Assembly: GCA_900550185.1 (NCBI GenBank)
Contig: URRN01000037.1
Coordinates: 1-13,519, forward strand
DNA: 13,519 bases
Reading direction: 5' to 3'
Source of the DNA: an uncultured Collinsella sp.
GTDB taxonomy: Bacteria; Actinomycetota; Coriobacteriia; Coriobacteriales; Coriobacteriaceae
Part shown: positions 1-7,260 of the stretch, piece by piece
How the letters are laid out: each line of letters begins with the position of its first letter
How positions within the stretch are numbered: the first letter of the stretch is position 1
The notes under the pieces: generated by a model
Database searches by the model: none
Seen by the model: only the letters and a program-made list of their open reading frames with translations
What the model was told of the DNA's origin: nothing
Made by a program: the position numbers and the translations under genes

Positions 1-92
1 CTGAGGCCGACCGAATCCAAGAACTCAGTCGCCTGCTCCTTGAGCCCCTCTTCGATTCGAACCGTCGTAGGCTTAACTGTTGCTGTAGACAT
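1..92 (-). CDS. RelB/DinJ-family antitoxin, N-terminal fragment (cut by window edge)
   Basis: Thirty codons read leftward from an ATG at 92 and run off the window. The peptide begins MSTATVKPTTVRIEEGLKEQ and continues to ...FLDSVGL. A short polar lead, then a beta strand of the 'TVRIEEGLK' type, then a helix ending in a 'VGL' turn is what the ribbon-helix-helix DNA-binding N-terminus of RelB/DinJ antitoxins looks like. Antitoxins of this family neutralise a RelE/YafQ-type mRNA-cleaving toxin and repress their own operon. The start is supported by a strong Shine-Dalgarno (GAGGAGGT, plus-strand 98-105) five bases upstream. The toxin gene would lie further left, outside the window. The family call rests on 30 residues only. 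Confidence 0.62.
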   Translation of the reverse strand, partial: MSTATVKPTTVRIEEGLKEQATEFLDSVGL

Positions 93-97
93 TTGCG

Positions 98-129
98 ACC
101 TCCTCGCCCTCGTCTTTTACACCAGTATA
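98..129 (-). promoter_or_regulatory. Promoter -10 box and ribosome binding site of the antitoxin gene
   Basis: On the minus strand a TATACT hexamer (plus-strand 124-129) is followed by a short leader and the GAGGAGGT Shine-Dalgarno (98-105) just before the ATG at 92. No good TTGACA-like -35 is present at 16-18 bp. That position overlaps the right-hand arm of the inverted repeat at 141-174, so regulator binding there could block polymerase. Confidence 0.5.
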
Positions 130-140
130 CCCAATATAAA

Positions 141-174
141 TGGCAATCTGATGTTAAATAACATCAGATTGCCA
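141..174. repeat. Perfect 16-bp inverted repeat, candidate antitoxin operator
   Basis: TGGCAATCTGATGTTA (141-156) and its exact reverse complement (159-174) are separated by two bases. It lies 12 bp upstream of the antitoxin -10 box and 31 bp after the stop codon of the LOG-family gene. Type II antitoxins usually bind such palindromes to repress their operon. The alternative is a terminator for the LOG gene: on the minus strand the arm is followed by TTTATATT, an imperfect U-tract, but the arms are AT-rich and the loop is tight. Confidence 0.55.
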
Positions 175-205
175 TGCGTATTCATGTCGCGTGGGCACGA
201 TTGAT

Positions 206-964
206 CTACATCAGCCCGCTCAGGGCGATGTCGACGGCTTCGTTGAGGTCGTCGGTGATGTGCACGAGCTCGGGATCGAGCGGGCTGATCATACCGGCGT
301 CCATCACCGGGCCGTTGAGCCAGTCGAACAGGCCCTGCCAGTACTCTGTGCCCACCAGCACGAGGGGCATGCGCTTGACCTTGTGCGTTTGCACCAGCGT
401 GAGCACCTCGAACATCTCGTCGAGCGTGCCAAAGCCGCCGGGAAACACGATGGCGCCCGAGCTGTATTTGACGAACATGGTCTTGCGCACAAAGAAGTAA
501 CGGAAGTCCATGCCGAGGTTCACGTATTTATTGAGCCCATGCTCGTGCGGCAATTCAATGCCCAGGCCAACTGACTTGCCGTTGACACTCGCCGCTCCCC
601 TGTTGGCCGCTTCCATGATGCCGGGGCCGCCACCGGTGATAACCGCCACGCCGCGCTGGGCAATCTTACGGCCGACCGTGCGCGCCGCCTTGTAGGCCGG
701 GTCCGTCTTGGGCGTGCGGGCACTACCGAAGATGGTCACCGCAGGCCCTAACTCGGCAAGTGCGCCAAAGCCATCGACAAACTCGGCCTGGATGCGCAGT
801 ACGCGCCACGGATCGGCATGCAGCCAGTCGGTCGACTCCTCGGGCGCCAGCAGGTTGGCGTAGGTGTTGTCCTTAGGAATCATGGGGCCGCGCATGACCA
901 CGGGGCCGCGGCGGTACGTCTCGTCGTAGGCAGGCTCGCCCTCGACGTTCTCATTCTTAATCAT
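206..964 (-). CDS. LOG-family Rossmann-fold protein (TIGR00730 type)
   Basis: A 252-aa protein with both LOG signatures: GGGPGIMEAA at residues 111-120 and PGGFGTLDE at 175-183, plus an FGSAR strand-loop at 79-83 that opens the Rossmann fold. Family members hydrolyse cytokinin riboside 5'-monophosphates or other nucleoside monophosphates to free base and ribose 5-phosphate. They were once misnamed lysine decarboxylases. The physiological substrate in bacteria of this kind is not known. The first ~70 residues are an extension before the core, ending in a 'DPWRVLRIQAEFVDGF' helix often seen in actinobacterial and related members. The ATG at 964 is chosen because AGGAG (plus-strand 970-974) lies five bases upstream. 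A longer reading back to 1036 runs through a terminator-like hairpin and is unlikely. It is downstream of tgt on the same strand but separated from it by that hairpin. Confidence 0.88.
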   Translation of the reverse strand: MIKNENVEGEPAYDETYRRGPVVMRGPMIPKDNTYANLLAPEESTDWLHADPWRVLRIQAEFVDGFGALAELGPAVTIFGSARTPKTDPAYKAARTVGRKIAQRGVAVITGGGPGIMEAANRGAASVNGKSVGLGIELPHEHGLNKYVNLGMDFRYFFVRKTMFVKYSSGAIVFPGGFGTLDEMFEVLTLVQTHKVKRMPLVLVGTEYWQGLFDWLNGPVMDAGMISPLDPELVHITDDLNEAVDIALSGLM

Positions 965-980
965 GGGCACTCCTATCGAG

Positions 981-1028
981 AAAAAGAAAAGCGGGCGGGG
1001 TCGACGCCATGCGCCAAACACCCGCCCG
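981..1028 (-). terminator. Rho-independent terminator between tgt and the LOG gene, possible attenuator
   Basis: On the minus strand CGGGCGGG (1028-1021) pairs with CCCGCCCG (999-992) around a ~21-nt loop and is followed at once by the U-tract CTTTTCTTTTT (991-981). It terminates leftward transcription and would end the tgt message. The U-tract ends only seven bases before the LOG Shine-Dalgarno, leaving no space for a separate LOG promoter downstream of it. Confidence 0.75.
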
Positions 1029-1096
1029 AACATCAACTATTCGGTATGGTACCCACGATGCATCAAGTGCTTGCAAGCTATCGGTCAGCGGTCGTG

Positions 1097-1128
1097 CGGC
1101 CGGTGTCAGCAAATGTGACGACCGGCCG
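1097..1128 (-). other. Strong hairpin in the tgt 3' region
   Basis: CGGCCGGTGTCA (1097-1108) pairs with TGAC (1116-1119) and ACCGGCCG (1121-1128), leaving a 7-nt loop and one bulged base. That makes 12 base pairs starting about 50 nt past the tgt stop. No U-run follows in either direction, so it is not a classical terminator. An mRNA 3'-end stabiliser or processing site is possible. Confidence 0.5.
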
Positions 1129-1177
1129 TCGCTCGCCCCTTGCCGTTGCCCGCGCTCTGCAAGCGCCCGCGCCGCTC

Positions 1178-2317
<1,140 letters not shown>

Positions 2318-2354
2318 AAACTGGAACTCCTTGGTTGCGGTTCATACGCAAACC

Positions 2355-2360
2355 ATTATA
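2355..2360 (-). promoter_or_regulatory. Consensus -10 box for tgt
   Basis: A perfect TATAAT lies on the minus strand, predicting a start near 2348 and a leader of about 31 nt before the tgt ATG. No convincing -35 lies 16-18 bp upstream (CGGTGC at 17 bp). Confidence 0.55.
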
Positions 2361-2412
2361 CGGGCAACCCGCAAACCGCACCGACTCGACAGAAACTGGT
2401 GCAAAGGGGTCA

Positions 2413-2571
2413 TAGTCATTGGGGACGTTCTTAAACGGTTAGTCGTTGGGGACAGTCTTCAGCGCCATCTTGCAAAGGAGTGTCCCAATCTGCCGGCACT
2501 TAGGGACTGTCCCCAAGTGCCGGCAAGAGTGTCCCTTATGACTAGTCATTTAAGAACGTCCCCAACGACTA
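2413..2571. repeat. Long palindromic intergenic repeat ('ggggacgttcttaaa' family)
   Basis: Two outer arms of 25 bp (2413-2437 and 2547-2571) are inverted copies matching at 23 of 25 positions, each carrying the core GGGGACGTTCTTAAA. A second partial left arm follows at 2439-2453 (TTAGTCGTTGGGGAC). The centre is a near-perfect palindrome at 2491-2525: TGCCGGCACTT / AAGTGCCGGCA with inner GGGAC-T-GTCCC. There is no coding potential of its own. The architecture resembles REP/BIME elements mobilised by Y1 (IS200-like) transposases. No such transposase is in the window. Confidence 0.8.
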
Positions 2572-2607
2572 CGAGATCATCTCCAACAGCCAAGGCAACG
2601 CCGATGC

Positions 2608-2765
2608 CCTGGCAACGTCAGCGAGCGGTCGCCAGAGCGAACAAATTGGCATGAAAAGAGGGCGGCATAGACCTTCTGGTCATGCCACCCTCTTTGAATG
2701 ACAAGTTGTCGCTCTGGTGACCGCGCAGCGTCGAGCCGTTACGCGGTTTGGTAAAACCGCGTAAC
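2608..2765 (-). repeat. 158-bp structured element, copy 1 (3' end of the SDR gene)
   Basis: Read on the minus strand it begins two bases after the SDR stop codon. Three parts are visible. First is a terminal hairpin at 2738-2765 with a 12-bp perfect stem and 4-nt loop. Second is a long stem pairing 2626-2640 with 2709-2723, 15 bp with one wobble. Third, inside that, is an apical hairpin at 2655-2695 ending in GACC-TTCT-GGTC (AGAA tetraloop on the minus strand). A second copy with compensatory changes lies at 5821-5978. No U-tract follows, so it is not a simple terminator. I do not recognise it as a named RNA family. Confidence 0.7.
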
Positions 2766-2767
2766 CC

Positions 2768-3568
2768 CTACGGACGCTGGCCCATGCCACCCTCGAGGGT
2801 GACGGTCTCGCCGTTCATATACTTAAAGTCGGGGCCGCAAAGCTGAACGACCACGCGGCCGATCTCCTTCTCGACGTCGCCGTAGTGGCCCGCCGGCGGC
2901 ATGTGAACGTTGGCCTTGAACGCCTCGGGATAGGCATCCTGGAAGTTCTCGAGCGCAGCAGTCCAGGCAAGCGGGCACACGATGTTGACGTTGATGCCGT
3001 CCTTGCCCCACTCGTTGGCGGCGACGCGGGTCAAGCCGCGGATGCCTTCCTTGGCGGCGGCGTAGCTGCACTGGCCGTAGTTGCCAAACAGGCCGGCGCC
3101 CGAGGCAAAGTTGACCACGGAGCCCTTGGTCTCCTTCAGGTGCGGATAGGCCTTCTGCATGTACAGATAGGTAGCATACAGACCGGAGTAAATGGCCAGG
3201 TTAAACTGATCCATGGTGTGATCGGCGATGGTCACACCCGAGGCGCTGGCCTGAGCATTGTTGACGACGGCGTCGATGCGGCCGAACTCCTCAATGGCCT
3301 TGTCGATGACGTTCTGGACAACGGCCTCGTTATCCTGGCCAGCCGAGACATCGGCCTGAACAGGCAGAACCTTGACACCGTACTCGGCCTCGAGAGACTC
3401 CTTGGCGGCCTCGAGCTTGGCGACGTTGCGGCCGGTGATGACGAGGTTCGCGCCCTCCTTGGCAAATGCGATATCGATGCCGTAGCCGATGGAGCCAGCG
3501 GAACCGTCCTTAAGCGTGGCCTTGCCGCCGCCGGTGACGATCACGGTCTTACCAGTGAAAAGTCCCAT
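2768..3568 (-). CDS. Short-chain dehydrogenase, candidate NADP-dependent 12-alpha-hydroxysteroid dehydrogenase
   Basis: A 266-aa classical SDR. The glycine-rich cofactor loop starts TGGG at 12-15 and ends SIGYGI at 26-31. TGRN (45-48) with Arg47 after the second strand suggests NADP(H). NNAQ is at 103-106, and the catalytic set is Ser156 with Tyr169-x3-Lys173. Several stretches (NNAQASASG, YSGLYAT, FASGAGLFGN, CSYAAAKEGIRGL and the C-terminal GGMGQRP) match what I remember of clostridial 12-alpha-HSDHs, which oxidise the 12-hydroxyl of cholate and deoxycholate. That assignment is from memory, without alignment. The cofactor loop is about seven residues longer than in those enzymes. The ATG at 3568 is chosen because AAAGGA lies just upstream; an upstream TTG in frame is less likely. 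The gene is monocistronic, divergent from the coiled-coil gene, and its stop abuts the 158-bp element. Confidence 0.8.
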   Translation of the reverse strand: MGLFTGKTVIVTGGGKATLKDGSAGSIGYGIDIAFAKEGANLVITGRNVAKLEAAKESLEAEYGVKVLPVQADVSAGQDNEAVVQNVIDKAIEEFGRIDAVVNNAQASASGVTIADHTMDQFNLAIYSGLYATYLYMQKAYPHLKETKGSVVNFASGAGLFGNYGQCSYAAAKEGIRGLTRVAANEWGKDGINVNIVCPLAWTAALENFQDAYPEAFKANVHMPPAGHYGDVEKEIGRVVVQLCGPDFKYMNGETVTLEGGMGQRP

Positions 3569-3862
3569 ACAAAGTCCTTTCAAATCGCGACGGGCACGCC
3601 CGCCGACTGCGCGTATCCAACTTCACGCGCCAAAAGCTGAGATGCAACTTTAGCGTGTTCAAGCGAAAATAAAAGACCGCGGTAGGCGAACGGCACCACG
3701 TCGTTCGGCGAAGGGATTGTCAAGTACAAACTGGATAAAGCGGCCGAGTTATCGTTATCAGATCGAGCCATCGAACACGTTTTGAAACTTTGCTGCAGCG
3801 CGTGGGATGTCGGCGCGAGACTTTATCATAGGGTGACAAACAACGATGAGGAGCACATGCCT
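3569..3862. other. Divergent intergenic region between the SDR and coiled-coil genes
   Basis: About 294 bp that must hold both promoters. A TTGACA hexamer reads on the minus strand (3723-3718) but has no -10 partner at 16-18 bp. GATAACGATAAC, a short direct repeat, reads on the minus strand near 3755. GAGGAG (3848-3853) is the ribosome site of the plus-strand gene. I see no confident promoter, operator or RNA in it. Confidence 0.4.
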
Positions 3863-5644
3863 ATGACAGACGAGCTGGACCCCCAGACTCAACAGCATAT
3901 TGATGATTCCGCAGACACCATTGACGACTGCGATACTTCTACCAGCAGCGATGGCAGCATTGATGCCGCCGTCGAGGAGGCTCCTGCCGCCGCAGGCGAG
4001 GCCGCAGACGCAAATGTCGCCGTAGAGCAAGACAAAGAAGAGCAGCTAGAGCAGCCGAACCCGAGCGATACTGAGCCCAAGGCCGAGAACGCTCCGCAAG
4101 TAGCAGGCCCCATCGAGGTGTCTTCGGAAGAAGAGCTCGACGCCGTCATGGACTCCATGATGGATGCCGTCAAAGCGATGAAGGACGCTGTCGCCGATGC
4201 CGATATCGACGCCGAGGAAGAGGAAGCAGCCGAGGCCGCCTCGACGTTTGTGCCCGGCGAGACCCCGGTTGCCGACCAGGGCAGCACCATGCCCTCGTTC
4301 CTGCAACTCGAGCACCCCACGATCGGCGCCGACGCGGTCGACCCGCACGCAGCGGGCTTTTCCGTGATCGAAGGCGGCACCGGCAATATCGCCGCGCCGC
4401 AGGCTGCCGATGCGGACGCTGTCGACACCGCTCGCCCGATCGCCCCGCACTCCCCCGACGCGAACCGCGATCTGGGGACCGCTGTCTCGAACACCGCGAA
4501 CGCCGTGGGCACCTTTATCGCCCAGGGCGCCTCGGCCATGCGCGAGATGAACGCCGCGAAAAAGGCACTTGCCGATGCCCGCGCCCACCTGGCCGAACTT
4601 GAGCAGCGCATTGCCGATCAGGCCGAGGAACTCGAGACGCGCCAGGATATCGCAGGCCGCTACGACAAGATCGTCGCCGACCAGCGTCAGGCGATCGCCA
4701 CAGCGCAAAAGACCGCTGCGGCAGCCGAGATTGACCGTGATGCCCACGCCGCCAAAGCGACAGAGCTCAAGAGTCAGCTCGAACAAATGAAGACAGAGGA
4801 TGACGCGACCGAGCTCCGCCTGAAGGCCGCGCTCGACGCCGTGGAGGCCCGCGAGGCAAGCTCGCGCGAGACCGGCAACCGCCTCGTTCGACGTCTTGAG
4901 GATTCCAAGCGCATCCGCGACAAGGTGCAGGCCGAGCGAGACGCCGGCATTGCCGCCGCACAACAAACCGTCGACGCCACGCGCGCCCAGCTCGAGACGC
5001 TGCGTCATGAGTATGCCGAGCTGCAACGCAATCCCTCGGCAAATCCCGCCAACTATACGGTGCGCACCAGCGAGCTCTCGATGCAGATCTCCGACACGGC
5101 AGATGCCCTGCGTAAAGCCGAAGAAGATGTCCCGCGCATCACCGCCGACCTTGAGCACTCGCTTGCCGCAGCCGAGCAGGCCGTCGAGCAGGCTCAAGCC
5201 CCCATTGCCGAAGCCAAACGCGCGCACCAAGCCGTGACGACTGAGGCTGATGCCGCGCGCGACGAGCTGCAGACCGCAAAAACCGCCGCTGCAACGCGCC
5301 AGCGCGAACAGCGCGAGAAGATCGCCGCCGAGGACAAGGCGCGCCGCGACCAGGAGCAAAGCATCGCCAACGCCCAAGCAGATGCCGCACATGCACAGTC
5401 GATCATCGAGCAGGCGACCGAGGTACATGACCATCCAGAGATCACTGAGTCGCTTGCAGGATCCTTGGCCCGAGACAAAGCCGAACACGCCGAGACCGAG
5501 CGAGAAGTCGCCCAGCTCGAGGCCACCGAGGACGCGGTGCGCGAGCGCACCCGCGACTCACGCATCAAATTCACCGGCGCCATCGTCTGCATCGTCGCCG
5601 CAATCCTGGTGATCATCCTAGTCTGGCTGTTCGCGAGCAAGTAA
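3863..5644 (+). CDS. Acidic coiled-coil protein with C-terminal membrane anchor, unknown function
   Basis: A 593-aa protein I cannot assign to a family. Residues 1-200 are low-complexity and strongly acidic (runs of D, E, A, with few aromatics), so probably disordered. Residues ~225-565 are Ala/Glu/Gln/Arg-rich with heptad-like spacing and few prolines, so a long coiled coil; a Pro/Asn-containing break lies at ~388-400 and another near 520-527. A single hydrophobic segment at ~571-590 (TGAIVCIVAAILVIILVWLF) is followed by only ASK. There is no N-terminal signal peptide, so the bulk is expected in the cytoplasm, tethered by its tail. The second of two close ATGs is chosen: GAGGAG at 3848-3853 is nine bases from 3863 but only three from the ATG at 3857, which would add MP. 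It stands alone between a divergent SDR gene and a repeat-rich region. Confidence 0.85.
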   Translation: MTDELDPQTQQHIDDSADTIDDCDTSTSSDGSIDAAVEEAPAAAGEAADANVAVEQDKEEQLEQPNPSDTEPKAENAPQVAGPIEVSSEEELDAVMDSMMDAVKAMKDAVADADIDAEEEEAAEAASTFVPGETPVADQGSTMPSFLQLEHPTIGADAVDPHAAGFSVIEGGTGNIAAPQAADADAVDTARPIAPHSPDANRDLGTAVSNTANAVGTFIAQGASAMREMNAAKKALADARAHLAELEQRIADQAEELETRQDIAGRYDKIVADQRQAIATAQKTAAAAEIDRDAHAAKATELKSQLEQMKTEDDATELRLKAALDAVEAREASSRETGNRLVRRLEDSKRIRDKVQAERDAGIAAAQQTVDATRAQLETLRHEYAELQRNPSANPANYTVRTSELSMQISDTADALRKAEEDVPRITADLEHSLAAAEQAVEQAQAPIAEAKRAHQAVTTEADAARDELQTAKTAAATRQREQREKIAAEDKARRDQEQSIANAQADAAHAQSIIEQATEVHDHPEITESLAGSLARDKAEHAETEREVAQLEATEDAVRERTRDSRIKFTGAIVCIVAAILVIILVWLFASK

Positions 5645-5671
5645 ACCAGCCGCCAAAAAAACGCTCAACGC

Positions 5672-5736
5672 AGTTGCGGTGAGATAGTTCCTGTTTAGCC
5701 CAAAAAGGCCAATTCAAGAACTATCTCACCGCAACT
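5672..5736. repeat. 19-bp inverted repeat ('gcggtgagatagttc' family), likely terminator hairpin of the coiled-coil gene
   Basis: AGTTGCGGTGAGATAGTTC (5672-5690) is exactly inverted at 5718-5736 around 27 bases, with a small inner GCC/GGC pairing. It begins 28 nt after the stop codon at 5644. The plus-strand tail TTATTT is a weak U-tract, so it may end that transcript. The sequence type appears to me to be a dispersed Collinsella intergenic repeat. Confidence 0.7.
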
Positions 5737-5754
5737 TATTTAGATTGATGCAAG

Positions 5755-5785
5755 GTAGTCGTTTAAGAACGTCCCCAATGACTAC
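5755..5785. repeat. Solo arm of the 'ggggacgttcttaaa' repeat
   Basis: GTAGTCGTTTAAGAACGTCC (5755-5774) continuing to GACTAC at 5785 is the same unit as the right arm at 2547-2571. Its own ends, GTAGTC and GACTAC, can pair. As at the first site, it precedes a copy of the 158-bp element by about 36 bp, so the two sequences travel as a composite. Confidence 0.7.
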
Positions 5786-5820
5786 ACCGATGTTTTGTTG
5801 ACAACCAAAGAAATGCCGGT

Positions 5821-5978
5821 GTTTTGGCAACGACAGCGAGCGGGTCGCATTTGAGGCAAGGTGACGTGAAACGAAAGGGCGCTGACCTTCTGGTCGCGCC
5901 CTTGAAGTTGAACGTCAGATTGTCCAAATGCGGCCCGCGCAGCGTCGACCGGTTACGGCGTTTGTAAAACGCCGTAAC
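5821..5978 (-). repeat. 158-bp structured element, copy 2 (3' end of queA)
   Basis: On the minus strand it starts directly after the queA stop codon. The terminal hairpin at 5952-5978 has a 12-bp stem with a 3-nt loop. The long stem pairs 5841-5853 with 5925-5937 (13 bp, one wobble). The apical hairpin pairs 5875-5887 with 5892-5903 and keeps GACC-TTCT-GGTC. Relative to copy 1 the sequence of both longer stems has changed while pairing is kept, and the order and total length are the same. Confidence 0.7.
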
Positions 5979-7196
5979 CTACAAGATGAGCATGGCGTCA
6001 CCAAAGCTGAAGAAGCGGTAGCGTTCTTCGATAGCAGCGGCGTAGGCATCCATGATCTGGTCGCGGGTGGCAAGCGCGCTCACGAGCATCATGAGCGTGG
6101 AGCGCGGCACATGGAAGTTCGTGATCAGCGCGTCGACCACGTGATAGGTCGAGCCGGGCATGAGGTAAAGCTGCGTCGTGGCGTTCTCGCGCACCACGAT
6201 GTCACCGCGGCCAAGCGTATCGGCCCCGTCCTCGCGGCCTTCAAAATAGCGCGCCGTCACGGCCGGATCGGACACCGGCGCGTCCGTGTCAAACGCGCTC
6301 TCGAGCGAGCGCACCGCGGTAGTGCCGACGGCGATCACACGATGACCCTCGGCCTTGGCCTTATGCACGGCGTCGACAACCTCCTGCGACACGTGGTAGC
6401 GCTCGGTGTGCATGACGTGCTGCGTGGGGTCGTCCTCCTCCACCAAGCGGAAGGTATCGATGCCCACCTCGAGCTCGACGGCGGCAAACTTGGCACCCTT
6501 GGCCTCGATAGCGGCCATGAGCTCAGGAGTAAAATGCAGGCCCGCCGTGGGAGCGGCAGCCGAGTGCTCCTCCTTCATGGCGTACACGGTCTGATATTTC
6601 TCGGGATCGCCCTCGTAATCGGTAATGTAGGGCGGCAGCGGCACGTGGCCGGCAGCATGGATGGCCTCGTCGAGCGTGCGCGGCTCGCCGGCGGCATTGC
6701 AACCGGCCGGCTCAAAGCGTACCAGGCGGCCGCCGCGGCTATCGGTGACAAAGTCGACAACCTCGGCCGTCAGCACCACGGGAGCCCCCTCGGGCGCATG
6801 AGCGCCACCGGCGCGATACTCAATCTGAGCACCGGGCTTCAGGCGCTTACCCGGCTTGACCAAGCACTCCCAAACATGGCCCAGCGGGTCAACATCCTCG
6901 CGGCGCTTGAGCAGCAACGTCTCGACCACGCCGCCCGAGCCCGTCTTGCGACCGATAAGACGGGCCGGCATCACGCGCGTCTGATTGATGACGAGCACGT
7001 CGCCCGGCTCGATATAGTCGATGATGTCGCGGAAGATGCGGTGCTCAACGGTACCGCCGTGCTCCAGCGGCGTTCCCGCCTGGGAGCCCTTGCGATCCAC
7101 CACCAGCAGGCGGCAGGAGTCGCGCGGCTCGGCTGGAGCCTGGGCGATCAGTTCCTCAGGAAGGTTGTAGTCAAAATCATCGGTACGCATAGACAC
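5979..7196 (-). CDS. queA: S-adenosylmethionine:tRNA ribosyltransferase-isomerase
   Basis: QueA moves the ribosyl group of S-adenosylmethionine onto preQ1 in tRNA to give epoxyqueuosine, the step after Tgt. Family blocks are all present in the 405-aa product: LPEELIAQAP (12-21), GDVLVINQTRVMPARLIGRK (65-84), AAPTAGLHFT (214-223), VGTTAVRSLE (290-299), LITNFHVPRSTLMMLVSA (357-374) and YRFFSFGDAMLIL (393-405). It is somewhat longer than the ~340-360 aa typical of E. coli-like enzymes, with extra residues around 120-175 and 300-330. A GTG start at 7196 is chosen because AAGGAG (7205-7210) is eight bases upstream. The ATG at 7190, two codons in, is the alternative. The gene is last in the DUF3267-queH-queA operon, 64 nt after queH, and runs straight into the structured element. 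Confidence 0.97.
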   Translation of the reverse strand: MSMRTDDFDYNLPEELIAQAPAEPRDSCRLLVVDRKGSQAGTPLEHGGTVEHRIFRDIIDYIEPGDVLVINQTRVMPARLIGRKTGSGGVVETLLLKRREDVDPLGHVWECLVKPGKRLKPGAQIEYRAGGAHAPEGAPVVLTAEVVDFVTDSRGGRLVRFEPAGCNAAGEPRTLDEAIHAAGHVPLPPYITDYEGDPEKYQTVYAMKEEHSAAAPTAGLHFTPELMAAIEAKGAKFAAVELEVGIDTFRLVEEDDPTQHVMHTERYHVSQEVVDAVHKAKAEGHRVIAVGTTAVRSLESAFDTDAPVSDPAVTARYFEGREDGADTLGRGDIVVRENATTQLYLMPGSTYHVVDALITNFHVPRSTLMMLVSALATRDQIMDAYAAAIEERYRFFSFGDAMLIL

Positions 7197-7260
7197 GTCG
7201 GATACTCCTTATATAGCTAAAGTCCGCTCTACATCCTAGCAGGCTGACGTCCCAAATGAA

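Noticed and set aside
3718..3723. TTGACA on the minus strand as the SDR promoter -35
   Set aside because: No TATAAT-like hexamer occurs 16-18 bp downstream.
3580..3771. 63-aa minus-strand frame ending 11 bases before the SDR start
   Set aside because: No Shine-Dalgarno, several TTA/TTG codons unlike the neighbours, and no family recognised. It more likely lies in the SDR leader. Conservation in relatives would revive it as a leader peptide or gene remnant.
4046..5488. 480-aa minus-strand open frame over the coiled-coil gene
   Set aside because: Leu/Gly/Arg/Cys-rich shadow with no ribosome site. The plus-strand frame has a good ribosome site and a coherent domain order.
2413..5978. CRISPR array from the repeated palindromes
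   Set aside because: Copies are few, diverged and not regularly spaced by unique spacers; no cas genes are present.
5928..7220. 430-aa plus-strand open frame over queA
   Set aside because: Antisense shadow of queA, rich in His, Arg and Gly, without recognisable domains.
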